A DNA stretch of 64,000 bases from Numida meleagris. Its lineage: Eukaryota; Chordata; Aves; Galliformes; Numididae. The stretch spans positions 65,983,404 to 66,047,403 of the forward strand of contig NC_034438.1 in the NCBI RefSeq assembly GCF_002078875.1. The letters are read 5' to 3'. Positions 11,720 through 30,881 of this stretch are shown one piece after another (the first letter of the stretch is position 1; each line of letters starts with the position of its first letter). The notes under the pieces are model-generated. The model made no database searches, had not been told where the DNA came from, and saw only the letters and a program-made list of their open reading frames with translations. A program made the position numbers and the translations under genes.

Positions 11720-12008
11720 ACAGTTGTAGGATGACAAGTAATTGTCAAGCCTCAAGTTGCACCAGGGGAGATTCTGGTTGGATATTAGGAAAAATATCTT
11801 CTCAGAAAGAGTGTTTATGCATTGGAACAGGCTTCCCAGAAAAGTGGTCATGTGACCATCCCTCAAGGTGTTCAAGAAATGTGTGCATGTGGCACTGAGG
11901 AACATGGTTTAGTGGGCATTGTGGTGATGGGTTGATGGTTAGACTTGAAGATCCTAGAGGTCTTATCTTAGAGGATCTTTCCAACCTTGATGATTCTGTG
12001 ATTCTGCG
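11720..12008 (+). mobile_element. CR1 LINE 3'-end fragment
   Basis: The CR1 3' region reads in order: CAAGCCTCAAGTTGCACCAG, GGTTGGATATTAGGAAAAAT, GTTTAGTGGGCATTGTGGTG and finally CCAACCTTGATGATTCTGTG. It is 5' truncated and directly follows the mariner-like fragment, so the two are juxtaposed or nested. Confidence 0.88.
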
Positions 12009-12504
12009 AAATCATCAAGATTATTGCATAAATTTATGCAGTTCAGGGTGGGAAAACAAAGAGCACCAGAAATGGGAAACAAAGGACAGGGTGAAACAGG
12101 ACAGCCTATTCCAGTACTGTACCTAAACTGAAGAAACAAGGTATTGAGAGATAATGATGGGAAGATAAAGAAGAGGGCTGCAATCTTGAGGCACACCAAT
12201 AAGAGACAAAAAGCTGAGAATTAAGTCGTTACTGACTCATGGAGGTGGCATCGGCATCGGGTGGGGAGACAAAGCATTTCTGAATCACTGTGAGCTCTGC
12301 ACCTACAAGCAGCCACCAACCAAACCAACATCCTAATCCCCTGTTGTGCCTGAATGCAGGCCATACTGCTAGGAAAAGCACACCATGGTACTTGTGAATA
12401 GAAGAGTGAGGTCAGCTTTCTTTTAATGTGAACTCGACTTGTCCTCCTGTAAGCCCTTTTACAGAGTTTACTGTGTTGTTGAAAAATTGTTTGAGTTGCA
12501 CAAG

Positions 12505-13260
12505 TGTAGGAATTGAATGTTGTTTCTGCATTAGATATTGAAAAAGGAGAATTGATCTAAAGAAGTAGAGCACAATGTATTTTGTAACTTGCCCTTAGAA
12601 ACAGCTAGTTTGAAAAAGTAGAAATACCACATATTTCAGTAACATATTTTAGAAATATAGTTGTTGAATTATGTGATTAATTCTCACTTGTAAAATTGTA
12701 ATAGTTGTGAATAGTATGGGAATAGTGTTATGGACTGGAAAGCATGCTGTAAGGCTATTCTGTTTGGATAAGAGACCCTCAGCAAAAGAAAAGCAGACTT
12801 GTCAAACATCAAAGAAGCCAAGGCCTCCACACAAGGTAGAACTGCCTCACTCTGTGAGTAGGCTGGGATACAACAGGCAGCATCAGGATGCCCCCCTCTA
12901 TCCTCCTTCCACACTTATTTCTCTCCAAGGATGAGCAGGTGTCCAGAAATAATGACCGAGTGCTGAGTAAGCAAGTGTTAGAAGTTAATTAATTAGCAAT
13001 ATACATGCTTAGCTAGCAACAATTTATGTTCAACCAGTATCTGTATGTTTAGTTGAACGTCGGGAAGACTGTGAACCTGAAGTACTCAGCCAATGAGGAA
13101 CCTGGGGAGGAAAAGATAAGCATTGGGTAATAGGGCATAAAAGATGGAACACTGCTTTCTGCAGGGCTCCTGCTTGCAGGACACCCACAACTGCAACTGC
13201 AAATAAAATCTGCTTTGATCAGAGATGCAGTCCTGATAAATTATTTGGAGATTTCCAACA
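12505..13260 (+). mobile_element. LTR-like element (probable solo LTR) upstream of PTGR1
   Basis: The block starts TGTAGG and ends CCAACA. It is flanked by a 4-bp direct repeat CAAG (12501-12504 and 13261-13264). Towards its right end it has a TATA-like GGCATAAAAGA near 13134, then AATAAA near 13202, in the order and spacing expected for U3-R-U5. No viral protein remnants are seen. The short flanking repeat could be chance, so the exact boundaries are uncertain. Confidence 0.45.
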
Positions 13261-13479
13261 CAAGCAAGCAGCACTGCTATGCAGTGAGTGCAGCGATGGC
13301 TAGAAAGAAATCAGGGAGTGCCAGCTGCTTTAAAAGCAAAATAATAATGATAAGAAGAAGTAGGCCAAGTGTAATTGTAATTGCTGCTGATAAGTTTTCC
13401 CTGACCTTTGTTCTGATTCAAAGAATGCTAGCTTTGGCTGCTCGCTCGTTAATACAGCATGCTTTGACAGGTGAGCTTT

Positions 13480-13890
13480 TTGGAAGGCACGCAGTCACGA
13501 CGTTGGTGTTTCCCAGCAGGGGCAGAGCCTCCCAGCCCCACACGAACACGGCAGCACGGCAAGGGCAGAGCTCACATCCTCTGGGGTGCGGGAGGCTGCA
13601 CGGGGTGGGGGACAGCCCCGGTGCGGGTTGGTGGTGCGGGCAGCCCGGAGCTTAGAGGGCAGGGCTGATCGCTGCAGCTGAACTTTGCGCTTGCTCCGCA
13701 GCAAATGCAATAAGGGCGGTGCCTGCGCTGGCCATAAAAGCTGCCAAGAACCCTTGTCTTCGTCTTTTAGGACGTGTGCTGTGACTCTGGGAGCCCAGGC
13801 ACCGGCCGGATCGGTGGCGGAAGCGTGTGACCCGGTTTCGACTGCAGAGGACAGAGCTTTCCATCCCCGCGCGTTCTAAGTATGAGCTTC
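13480..13890 (+). promoter_or_regulatory. PTGR1: PTGR1 promoter and likely 5'UTR exon
   Basis: A GC-rich block contains an Sp1-like GGGCGG (13714-13719) and a TATA-like CATAAAAG (13733-13740), so transcription probably starts about 30 bp further on. A likely noncoding first exon ends at 13879, before a GTATGA donor at 13880. It would splice to the acceptor at 14364-14365 just before the start codon. The proposed leader contains no ATG. I looked for antioxidant-response-like TGACnnnGC motifs and found none. Confidence 0.55.
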
Positions 13891-14300
13891 TTTCTCCCCG
13901 CTCACTTAGAGGATTGAGAATGCGGCTACGAGGGGAAAACACACGAAAGCCGGTCGTTTGTGCGTTGTTTGGAAAACGCTAGCGACAACGCGCTGCCAAG
14001 TTCTAGCCTGGAGCTTGGCAACTGCGGTTACTTTTTCTTTTCCACTGACAGGGTTGTTACTGACTGGGAAAAGACTTTTCTTACTTTCGCTAAATCTTAT
14101 GTTAAACTTCTCGTTTTCCTCAAACCACTAGATTTACCCCTCCCCCCACCCCAAGTGTCTTTGCTGCGGGATACGCGTGTCCTGGCAGGGCTGACCTCCC
14201 ACCCACCTAGCCTCGGCCGTGATTGCGTGTCAGAGATCAGTGGCTTCAGGTGATGTTGTCATCAGGAGGTCAAGGTGCTGGGTTTTGCGCTCCCCTGTAG

Positions 14301-21206
<6,906 letters not shown>

Positions 21207-21598
21207 GTAAGACGGGAAGGGGAAATTTTCTGTAGCGTGTATTCCCACCATAGCTTCTGTCTTCACAAGGGGAGCTGTCCCTTGTCTTAGCTGCGGGAGA
21301 GCTGGCATGATCTTTGAGCCTTCTAGGAAACACACAAACCGTACATAATGTGCTTGATGCCTTCTGTTTTGTTGAGACTTTCGGTAACAACTTGTGCTCT
21401 TAACTTAAAATTTCAGAATGTATATAGGCTGTGAAAAATAATTCTAAAAAATTATCTGGCAATGAAGAACTGCTTCTTATTTTTTCTAAATATAAGCGGA
21501 ATTTAAATTATCTACCTGCTCTTTAGGGACTGAGTAGCTCTCTGTCTGTCCTGGTGAGTTTTTCTCTGCAGTGTCTTTTGCTCCCTATGTGACCCCAC

Positions 21599-21698
21599 NN
21601 NNNNNNNNNNNNNNNNNNNNNNNNNNNNNNNNNNNNNNNNNNNNNNNNNNNNNNNNNNNNNNNNNNNNNNNNNNNNNNNNNNNNNNNNNNNNNNNNNN
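21599..21698. other. Assembly gap of 100 N
   Basis: Exactly 100 N suggests a gap of unknown true length. It lies 392 bp beyond PTGR1 exon 8, where the final coding exon would be expected. Confidence 0.98.
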
Positions 21699-24600
21699 AT
21701 GCTGTGCCCCACTTCACCAGCTGTAGAGGTGGAAGCAGTCAGACCCCTGCACGTTACCTGGTGCTCAGAAACTCAGAGCCTTTACTCCCACCACTACCGC
21801 TCAGGGGTTGTGCTAACTAGGTAAAAAAGCAATAGAATTAATGAACAACTCCACCAGGAAGGCGTTCAGCATGAGGCTGATGCCCGGCTAGGTTTTGAAT
21901 ACTGTGTATTCTGAAAAGATTGAAGTTGTCACTTGCCCTTTCTAGAGACAGCTAATTTTAAGGAAGGAACACTAACTAGAACTGGAGTAATTTCAAATAT
22001 TCTCCTCGGAATCATTTGTGAGTGTGTGAGGTTGAAACCCAAGTATAACCTAATTCAGGTCTGGGAAAGATTGAAAAGCAGAAGGTCAATCAGAGCTGAA
22101 GTTAGGCTGTGTATTGGAGGAAAAGATGTGAAGCAATGCACTTGTTACTAAGATAATCCTTCCCCCAGTGCACTGCAGCAGTCTCATACCATGGCAGCGG
22201 TTACAGAATATTGCTACATCCCTTCAGTCTAACCCTCATTGTTCCCTTGCTCACTTCACTGTAACCCTTGTGGCTTGGCCTTTCCTTTCACAATGGGAAG
22301 TCCTCTCTCATTATACCTACTTACTCAGCCACACACTCCAATTTCTATGCTTGAGGAGTACTTCTCTTCCTGCTGACCAGTCCATCCACTCTGATGGGAA
22401 AGCAGCACAAACAGGTACGCAGAGAACTTCTTGCTCTGCTGGTTTGTCAGCAAGGCAGACCTCTCAGCCATTTTATAGCCAAATGATTGATGGCAGCCAT
22501 CACCTGAGGGAAGGATAAGTTCCTGACTCCTAGAAGGAACCTGTAAACGTTATTTCAGTGTGCACCAAATTTCTTCCGTTGGTGATGGAGATGAAGTGAG
22601 TCAGCCAGGTCTTGTTACCCCCTTAAAGGCATCTTCTCAGATCACTGGATCAAAGCAGCTGTGTTATTGCAAACAGCAGATCACATCCTGCTTCTCACAG
22701 AGGTGAGTTAAACGAGTCCAATGAAAGAGCAACTCTGCTGCGTTACATTCCGGCATATGGAAATACTGCTGTCTCACTCCTTCAAGCGAAAAACAGCTCA
22801 GCCATTTAGCAAGCAAATCACACCTGTAGAGCTCTCTAAAGTATTACTTGAACAATTCCGTGCCTGGGCCCATGCCCCAGGATTTAGCAAGGTTACTTGA
22901 AACCTCCGCATTCAGGTGGTGTGGTTGAACCTGGTGGGCGGCTCAGCACCACACAGCTCTGTGCTCACTCCTCCATCCACAGCAGGAACAGGAAGAAAGT
23001 TAAAACCTCATGGGTTGAGATAAACACAGCTTAATAGGACAGAACAGGAAAGGAAAATAATAGACATACGAAATATATAGAACAAGTGACGCACAATGCA
23101 ATTGCTTCACCGCCACCAACACAATGCCCAGCCAGTCCTAAAGTAGCAGCCCTCTGTGCTAAGCATGTGCTGTCCTGCTTTAGGATATCCCTTTGTCCAG
23201 TCTGGGGCAGCTGTGCTGGTTCAGTTCCCTCCCCGCTCCTCACTAGCACGGAGATGCTGTCCAGAACTGCGGTATGTCCCTCCCTATGGCACTGCTGCCA
23301 TAGGAACTGAGACTCCTTACACCTCAGCAAGGCATTGCCATTAGGCTTTGCTTTCCATTATCTGTAACAAATAGACCCAACTTCAAACAAATTTCAGCAT
23401 AACAAAGCATTTAGAAGGGAATATACTTGACAGTTCCTTTAATAGGAAAGGTTACCTGACACACAAGTTCTTCACTGCATATTCCTTAGAGATGGCTTTA
23501 AGAACAGCTGCTTTAAAGCAAGGCTAAGCAAGTTTTTGTACTTACATGCTAGTTCTCAGAAATGGAAGATACTGCAGCAGAGGAAACAGAAGTCTTGCTG
23601 TAAGAACTACTTTGTACCCATTTGAGCACAAGACACTGCTGCCTTGCTGATCCCTCTCCTCATTCTTATCTGAATTTGCGTTATTTCTGTGTTCTTCCCT
23701 ACTCTAATGCATAACTAACTACCTGGTCTTGCCTCACCTCAGAGACGAGGTGCTGCTGACCTTAGTCGCTTCTTTATTCCTTAAGGATGAAGTTCCTACT
23801 GAATTTGGCCTAACTTCTGTTCAGGGATTTTTAAGATGACCATCTCTCTTTACTGCTTCCAGCTACTGCCCAGAGGAAATAAACAGGCCACCTGGGAACT
23901 GCTCTTAAAAGCAATGCTTGTTAGCAGATACTGTCATCTCAATGGCGTGTTCTTCTCTAGTATCATTTTATTTCCTCTTCACAAGGTTATCTATGGAACC
24001 ACTTTGTATAGTGGTTTCCCACTTACCTGTGAGTCATCTTTTAACACATGGCGGCACTGCTTTTAGTGAAAGAGTCAGAGCAGTACAGAAAACATCTAGC
24101 GCACCCTCATTGTATAAGCGGAGCTTACATCCAAAGTTCCTGATGGCTTCTCCTAAGCTGAGAGGCGTGGATGCTTCTTGGAATTGGAAAAAACATTTGT
24201 TTTTAATAGGGGTAAAATACACAGCAGTCCGCTGAAGGTCACCCAGCCCTCCTTGTGAGCCAGGAAAAATCACACATACTTGTGATTGAGTGTAAAATTG
24301 AGTCAGACATGAGCTGCTTACCACAAAATCTCATTCCACTTTGCCCACGGATGCAGCAGGAAGTCTCACTTTTTCCATCAGTGATGGAAAATGAGCAACA
24401 CAGCTCACGTAACTCCAAACCGTTGCATTAGGTGTAGCTGCTGCTACAGCCCTGCTCCGTTATTTACTGAACACTTAACAAGGGACAACACCTGGGCCAG
24501 CAGGAAAACCATTTTGATCTGGGGGAGGAGGAACAGCAGTTAAATGCATGGGGAAACTGGCAGGTAAACATTAATCTAGACTACCTGACACAGGGCTGGA

Positions 24601-25260
24601 GGACTGCAGAGTCCAGTTTACTGGACAAAACGTATCCAGTATGGTCCAATAATAGTATAGTTATGTAAAGACAACAGGAATGCAAGCAAATACATCTCAG
24701 GCTTAAGAGAATGTTTTGCCTCTTTAGTCTTTTGATTACTGCCTGTGGAACAAAGCAGCCCAACCCAGAGACTGCATACTGCTACTAATGGAAGCAGACT
24801 GTACACCAATGGCAAAGCAAAACTGAGAAGGGAAGAAAGCACCTCCAGCTCCTACCTTTTTATGATTTTGTGGCAGAATTTACATCATGTTCCGACGTTT
24901 TACTACACCAACAGTCTTAATTTCTAGTATGAAGCTTAGATTTTGAGAACCCATCCCTACCAGTGACCTCTTGTTTTCTGCAGCTCCAAGCTCATCTCTC
25001 TGTACCTGCAAGCTGCCCTGCTGCTCTTCAGATAACAGACTGGTGGCTGGCTACCTGGCAAGTAAGGTGCCAGACTTCTAAGCCAATTGTCATCGCTGTC
25101 CTTTCCAACACTTAATTTTCCATTCTCAGCAAAAACCTGGTATTAGATTTTTGCATTTGACAAGAGATCTTGCATCCGGACAGCATTCCTTTAACACAGC
25201 AAAACATAGCATCTCAGTGACATTAGCAATGTGCTCACATTTTCATTCAAAAATGAGGCA
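21699..25260. other. Intergenic stretch between PTGR1 and TXN
   Basis: I searched this stretch for the PTGR1 terminal exon and did not see it. Apart from the LTR-like block at about 22920-23400, it holds short frames without homology. The PTGR1 3'UTR may lie in part here. Confidence 0.5.
22920..23400 (-). mobile_element. Diverged ERVL-like solo LTR
   Basis: The left side (TGTGGTTGAACCTGGTGGGC, then CTCAGCACCACACAG) and internal blocks (GGGTTGAGATAAACACAG, GAACAAGTGACGCACAATGC, CAATTGCTTCACC) parallel the LTRs at 9.9, 34.0 and 39.2 kb in the same order. The right side differs, so it is an older copy or another subfamily. The right end is approximate. Confidence 0.55.
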
Positions 25261-25264
25261 ATGA

Positions 25265-28200
25265 CCACAAGTGAAGAATTTACATTTTATTGAACTCATT
25301 TACATTGATCAGAGGAGAGTTTCCACCAAGCTAGGTTAAATGGTTGGATTTTTTTTTAAAGTAGAAAATTACGGGCTATAATTTAGCCGATCCAGACATG
25401 CTCCAATGTCTCCAAGGCTGGAGATTAGACTAGACTTTTAATGGTCTCTTCCAGCTTCTCTTTATTGGCCCCAGAGAATTCCTGCACCTGCAAAGAGAAC
25501 AGTTTTCAGAATTGCTGCATTCAATGCTACATAGTATCTAGTTGCATAACATGCAGAGATGTGGGTTTATTTAACTCCGCAACCACTAAGATTTCTTCAG
25601 CCCCAAAATGAGAAGTATCTTGCAGAGATTAAGTTATTCATTTCTCATTCAAGTGAAAAATCAGTGCCAGCATCTCAAGAATCACTTTCAGACCACGATG
25701 CTTAGAGCCCTCTACACACACACAAAAAAAAAAAGACAAGGGAAAAATAAATTGACCCTGAACCAGCCACGTGTAAGACTCAAAACTACAGCTTAAAGGG
25801 ATTCTGGAGGTCACCTCCTAGAAGCGGTAACTAAAACATACATCGGGTTGCTCTGGACCCTTTCCTATCAAGCTCTGAGAGGATTGCTTGGAGCAACCTG
25901 TCCCTGAGCCTGCTCTGTATCCCACCTATCCAGCTCACAGCAGATCATGCAACGGGGCTCCATTCAGCCCTGCAACATTACATGGGCTCCCTCCATAGGC
26001 TGCACAGCCTGCGTGAAAACACTCAAGCAGTGGTTTCAGATGTGAGTATATTCAGATTAGAGACTGATGTCACAGTGGGATTCCACATATACAGTCAGGT
26101 GTCTGCTTCAACATGAACTGCATCCAGAGAATGAATGCTAACTGAGATCAGTAAAAGCAGAGCATTAAGACAGACTTGCACACTTAACCTCACTAATTTC
26201 TCATGAAGATCCACCCATAAGACTGACCTCTAAGACTTAGTTCACTAGGTCTAATTAATAGAGTTTGCTTCATCAGTTAGCAGCTGGTCCATGCTACATT
26301 TCCTGTAGCACTAAGATTAACTGGATTGCTCTCAGAAGTGTCCCAATGCCAGCTGTGACCCAGATACATTATTAAGAGAAAGCAAGCCATGTGGCCTAGC
26401 CTGCCTCTTCCAGGAAAATAAGCTCCAAAAAAAAGCCTACCTTTTTTCCATTCTTGTAGAACTGGAATGTTGGCATGCACTTCACATCACAGTGTGTAGC
26501 AACATCCTGGAAGAGACAGAAAACAGTCCTCAGCTGTGCATGTCTGAAGGACATCAAATTTAGAACCCACTGTTTTCCTTTTGATTAGGAAGGAGGACAA
26601 AGTCATTACTGTTCAAAATGAAGCAAAAGCATCTCTTCTAGTCCAGTACTGCAAAGAGTGCAATGTCAACATGTTCCTTAATTTAAGAGATCCTCCTTTC
26701 AGCATCTAATTCATATAATAATAAGAGCACATTTACTGCATCCATACTCTGTGTTCGGAGAAAGAAAGAAAAGAGGCCTCTGCATTAAAACAGAACACTA
26801 TTTTTAAGACTCAAGAGCACTACAGCAACCCTGCTGTTTCAACCTGAAATTGTTCAAGTACTCATTCCACATTGCTGAGATCACTATAGAGCATACATCT
26901 TATTGCACTTGATTCAAAACATGAAAGAGAAAACAATGCCAAGGGCAGTGGTGAGACCAGAGAGTCCTGTAGTTGTGAGCTATTAGTTTTAGGGGAGATT
27001 GCATCAAAACAGATTAAAGCCTTTGAGACTCCCTCCCAAAGCACAGAGTACCAGGGTTCCCAAGTTGTCTCATGCATGCCATAAGGGTTAGACAGTGCAG
27101 ATAACAAAAGCAGTTTGTTCTTCTGATATATTCTAAAAGTTCATTCTTTCCTGCACAGGCACCTAGCAACTATTTCATTTTGTTTCAACAAAGACACGGA
27201 CAGTCAATGCCGCTTCTGTGATTCTCCCAAGCTACTGTTCCTCAGCACTACCCTTAGACCTTACCTGGGCATCATCCACATCAATTTCAATGAACACCAC
27301 ATCACCAAACTTGTCACACAAACTCTAGAATGAAAAATGAAATTAAGTAGTTATTGCTCCAAGAAATCTAGTTCTTAAAAGGATGCATTCATAGAAACTG
27401 TAACCCTGGTGCTGTGAGACCTGACACATTACCTCGAAGCAGCTACTTTACTGACCAGAAATTTAGTTTTCTGCTCCAACCCCTGGAAGCTGGGGGAAAA
27501 GGCCTCTCCTTCCCTTATCGGCTCCATTTGACCACAGAACGATGCTACAGCTCATCTGAATGCAGTTTTAAAGATCAGAGCCAGTGTACACACATTGTTT
27601 CAACTCCTCTTTCGCCAGTTCTTGAGGGAAATGCAACAGTTAGGTGCCCACAGACAGATGCATGAGAGCACTGAGACAGCCAAAATGCAACAGTGTCAGT
27701 TCCCTGGTGTGTATACAAGCATTTTACTCAATAGTTACCAAGGATATACTTCTAAAGTTTCTCCTTCAAGAAAATACCACCCACCCCACTGACAAAGGTT
27801 TCCTCCATATTAACTGACAAGTTGCACAAAAGTATTTGCATATACTTACAGTTACCGTGAAAAACAAAGGCTACTTACATGGAAAAATGGCTTGATCATT
27901 TTGCATGGTCCACACCATGCGGCAGAGAAATCAACTACTACAAGCTTGTCACCAGCAGACTTCAGTTCTGCCTCAAATTCGGCCTGTAAAGAAAAAAAAA
28001 ATGAACACATTAAAGACTTCCCCCCTTCTTTGCAAATGGTTCTGACTAACCCCCAAGTTAGCTTTCTCTCAGCCTTCACACACCACCTTTACTCAAAGTT
28101 AGTTATTCATAAAATGATGCATGTGCTCCTGTGAATCGCTTCCATCAGTGCTAGCATCCACCAGCATCTTCTGATGCCTCAATTAGGAAATACCACAACA

Positions 28201-30692
28201 CTCAGTCACTGGATTGTGGAAGTTTAGCTAGAAGTTAGTATGAGCTGAGACTGTAAGCTAGATGGAGTAGTGTTACACTTTTAATGTGATCCTGACAGTC
28301 TTTAACATTCAGTTCTCGTGTGCAACTTGATGGGAAGACATCTATTTTCATCTAGGACTTTTCTCCACAGAATATGAGGAGAAACTTCTGCAGGCTATTC
28401 TAGTTTGATACCTTTTCCAATCAATGGTTAGAATCAAGATGTTGTGTGGTTTACCCCACAGCATGTTTTCTAAAGCAACAGCTTCATCATATAAATATTT
28501 TATTTATTTCACCAAGTAAATTGGAGTGTAACTTCAGTAGTCAAAACAACACTACACAGATTTTACCAGTAACAACACTTCAGGTTAACAGAAAGATCTG
28601 TTGCACTTTATTACAAGAGATATTTCTGGACAGTGTGCTTTGCATTTCAGAGCTCCTTAAGTGCCACTGTTTTCAAAGAGCAAATGGTTTAGCAGAAGTG
28701 TAAGACATTGAAGGCAAGAAATATTTGCATGCTAGAAAGCCAACAAGTATCTCAGGCAGAGCAAGCAGAGGGTGCAGATCCAGCACGTAGGCAAAGTGAA
28801 AGTGTTCCTAACATGCTGTAACTCCAAATATTGTCTGGCATCACAGCTTCCCATTGAAGGTGTCTCAAACTCCTGATGCAGCTGTCCTCAGACACGCAAC
28901 CTCCATATGCTGAGCTCTTCCATCCTTGCACTATGGATAGTCATTGAGCCTATTTGCTATGAGACCAGCAGCCAGCACCCCATACCACCTGCTCTCAGTC
29001 TGAGGGTTGGGAGCAGGAAGTTCTATCTTTCCACATTTTCTCTGCTCCTTTGCTAAAGGAGGATGTACCCCTGCATTCCAATCTCTAAAGTACAACCTCG
29101 CCTCCAACAAAGTTCAGTGCTAACATACACAGTAGTCCATGCTACCTGCTCCCAGCAGTTACTTAAAACCACAAGGTCCTTAGTGGAGTCTCACTCCCAC
29201 CTCCAAATCCCTGATTTTTGGGCATATATTCTCACACCTCTGCATTGTAACAGATTAATATTAAACTCTATGTCCTGCATCTGCCAATTAGACCACTTTC
29301 CTTACTCTTATTTCATCAGTCCAGCTGACTAATTGCTGTATCCTGCAAGAGGAAGCCAATCCCAGGGATGCACTGGTCATACAGCCACGTCTCGGGACAG
29401 TATTGCACAGAACAAGGGCTAAGTGGGAGGACATGGTACCTCCTGCTGATCACAAACCATACACCACTGGAGACCTGGATCTGAGCACTGCTCTCGGGCG
29501 GCTGCAGCCAGGCGTTGCCCTGTGAGTCATCTCTAGAATCAGAGAAAATTGCTGTGGGCAGCCTGAGAAGAGATGCAAGGTCCAAAGGCGTTACCCCTGA
29601 GACATCCAGCAAGGGAGAAGTGCTGGTATTTTTCCTCAGAGATCATTTACATCCCTGAAGTAAGGAAGACAGCAGTGGCAGAAAAACTGCCCGACCTTCC
29701 TGACTTCTAGTCTTCTGCAATAACTATGAATTGATAAGCTTCATAAAGAAATATCTTTGTTATGAGAAGGGACACCTCACGCTCTAATTCCACGTGGGCA
29801 CAGTTATTAGAGGATCCCTCAACTTTGCCAACTATACTTTCCCTTGTCTTCCTGAGGGGAAAAGCCTTCAAACAGCTTTCGAATATCTAGCTGGAGCCTC
29901 CCTGAGCCCACGGAGGGCCTCATTTTGCTGAGAACAGCACACATTATTACGCCGGAGGACAGCGCAAGGAAGCATGCTGGTAACAGGTTTCAGTATCCAG
30001 GGGCCTAGTGAGAGAAAACAGGTGGTATGGGGAGTTTGCAGTGCAGCAGGGATTCCCAGCAGCCATCAATACCCCAAAATGGAGGCTACCAACCAGCGCT
30101 GTAGGAAATCCACTGCTCTAGCATAGCTGAGACGGCTTTAATGCAAGATCTTGGTTATAAGCATGGTTTCTGATACGTACCGAGCTGCCCTTGAACCGGG
30201 CTTAGCCTGGCCATCAGCTGACTGCCAAGGGTCACCTCAAGATTTAGCGTTTGTTTTTTAACCAGAGCAGGCAGCACAGCAGCCTGCGGATCCCGCTCCC
30301 TGGCGGAGACCGCTTCTGGAACTGCCACCTGCACCCGACGCGGAACCGCCCCTCCCTCAGCGCGCCAGGAGGAGACGAAAACGGAAAAGCGGCTTTGGGG
30401 CTGAACGCACACAAAGGAGCGCGGCCCCGCACGCCACGCGCTGCTGGCCCTGCCCGCGGGCTGCAGCCCGCCCCTCGCGACGGAGCCCCCCCGCCCCGCG
30501 GCCACCGCGCCCGAGGTGGGCCGGCCCGCGGTCTCACCAGGCTGCCCACGCTCTTCACCATGGCGGCGGCTCCGAGGCTGCAAGGCAAGAAGGCGGCCAA
30601 CGGCCTCGTCCCCGCGCACGCGCTTCCCGCACGCCGCTGTCGCTCTGCCGCACCGAGCTCCGCTTCCCCGCCTCAGGGCCGCCTCAGCGCTC
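25265..30692 (-). CDS. TXN: TXN thioredoxin, complete gene (5 coding exons, 105 aa)
   Basis: TXN is the cytosolic and nuclear dithiol-disulfide oxidoreductase. It is reduced by NADPH through thioredoxin reductase and supplies electrons to ribonucleotide reductase, peroxiredoxins and other targets. The five exons give 8+35+20+22+20 = 105 codons, the normal vertebrate length. The active site WCGPC is intact (Cys32, Cys35), preceded by Asp26 in VVVDFSAAW. The cis-proline motif MPT is at residues 74-76, and Cys69 and Cys73 are present. The N-terminus MVKSVGSL and C-terminus IKSLV are typical. The ATG sits in a strong context (GCCGCCATGG). The end at 25265 is approximate and follows an AATAAA at 25291-25286. 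Residue 30 is Ala where most vertebrates have Thr. The gene is tail-to-tail with PTGR1. Confidence 0.98.
25286..25291 (-). terminator. TXN: TXN poly(A) signal AATAAA
   Basis: AATAAA on the minus strand lies 134 bp beyond the TXN stop codon. It is the best candidate for the mRNA 3' end. Confidence 0.75.
25425..25487 (-). CDS. TXN: TXN coding exon 5 with stop
   Basis: This exon has 60 nt of coding sequence plus TAA ([20 protein letters not shown]). The stop is at 25427-25425. The 3'UTR runs on to the poly(A) signal near 25288. Confidence 0.98.
   Translation of the reverse strand: MQEFSGANKEKLEETIKSLV
26441..26506 (-). CDS. TXN: TXN coding exon 4
   Basis: This 66-nt exon encodes [20 protein letters not shown] followed by KK. 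It includes the cis-Pro loop (MPT) that contacts substrates. Confidence 0.98.
27265..27324 (-). CDS. TXN: TXN coding exon 3
   Basis: This 60-nt exon encodes [20 protein letters not shown], in phase 0 at both ends, with a TCTAG acceptor and a GTAAGG donor. Confidence 0.98.
27879..27983 (-). CDS. TXN: TXN coding exon 2 (active site)
   Basis: This 105-nt exon, 35 codons, runs from [19 protein letters not shown] through [16 protein letters not shown]. It has a TTTACAG acceptor and a GTAAGT donor. It holds both catalytic cysteines. Confidence 0.98.
27984..30537 (-). other. TXN: TXN intron 1
   Basis: This 2.55-kb intron becomes GC-rich towards exon 1 and is AT-rich elsewhere. I recognise no transposon or nested gene. 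Confidence 0.75.
30538..30561 (-). CDS. TXN: TXN coding exon 1
   Basis: This exon has 24 nt of coding sequence (MVKSVGSL), in phase 0, ending at a GTGAGA donor within the CpG island. The start is at 30561. Confidence 0.97.
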
Positions 30693-30880
30693 TGCCGCCG
30701 CCGCCTCGGCCCCGTCCTTATATACCCACTGCCGCAAGGCGCCGCACTGCGCATGCGCGCTAAACGCCCAGTCTCTCTAGCACTAGGCCACGCCCCCGCG
30801 CTTTGGCCACGCCCCTCCCCGCGCCATGGCGGGGTGGCGTCAGGACGCGGGAAGGAGCGGGGTGGGGGGGCGGTTTTCGT
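30562..30880 (-). promoter_or_regulatory. TXN: TXN promoter and CpG island
   Basis: On the minus strand a TATATAAG box lies at 30724-30717, about 155 bp upstream of the ATG, so transcription probably starts near 30690. Just upstream is a full NRF1-type palindrome TGCGCATGCGCG (30748-30759). Two CCACGCCCC boxes lie between about 30787 and 30816 (Sp1/KLF-like). The block is very CpG-rich and runs into an assembly gap. The combination of a TATA box with a CpG island suits a housekeeping yet inducible gene. Confidence 0.8.
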
Positions 30881-30881
30881 G

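Noticed and set aside
21524..21551. Exon-like segment between an AG and GTGAGT just before the gap
   Set aside because: It contains a stop in the needed frames and does not resemble the PTGR1 C-terminus.
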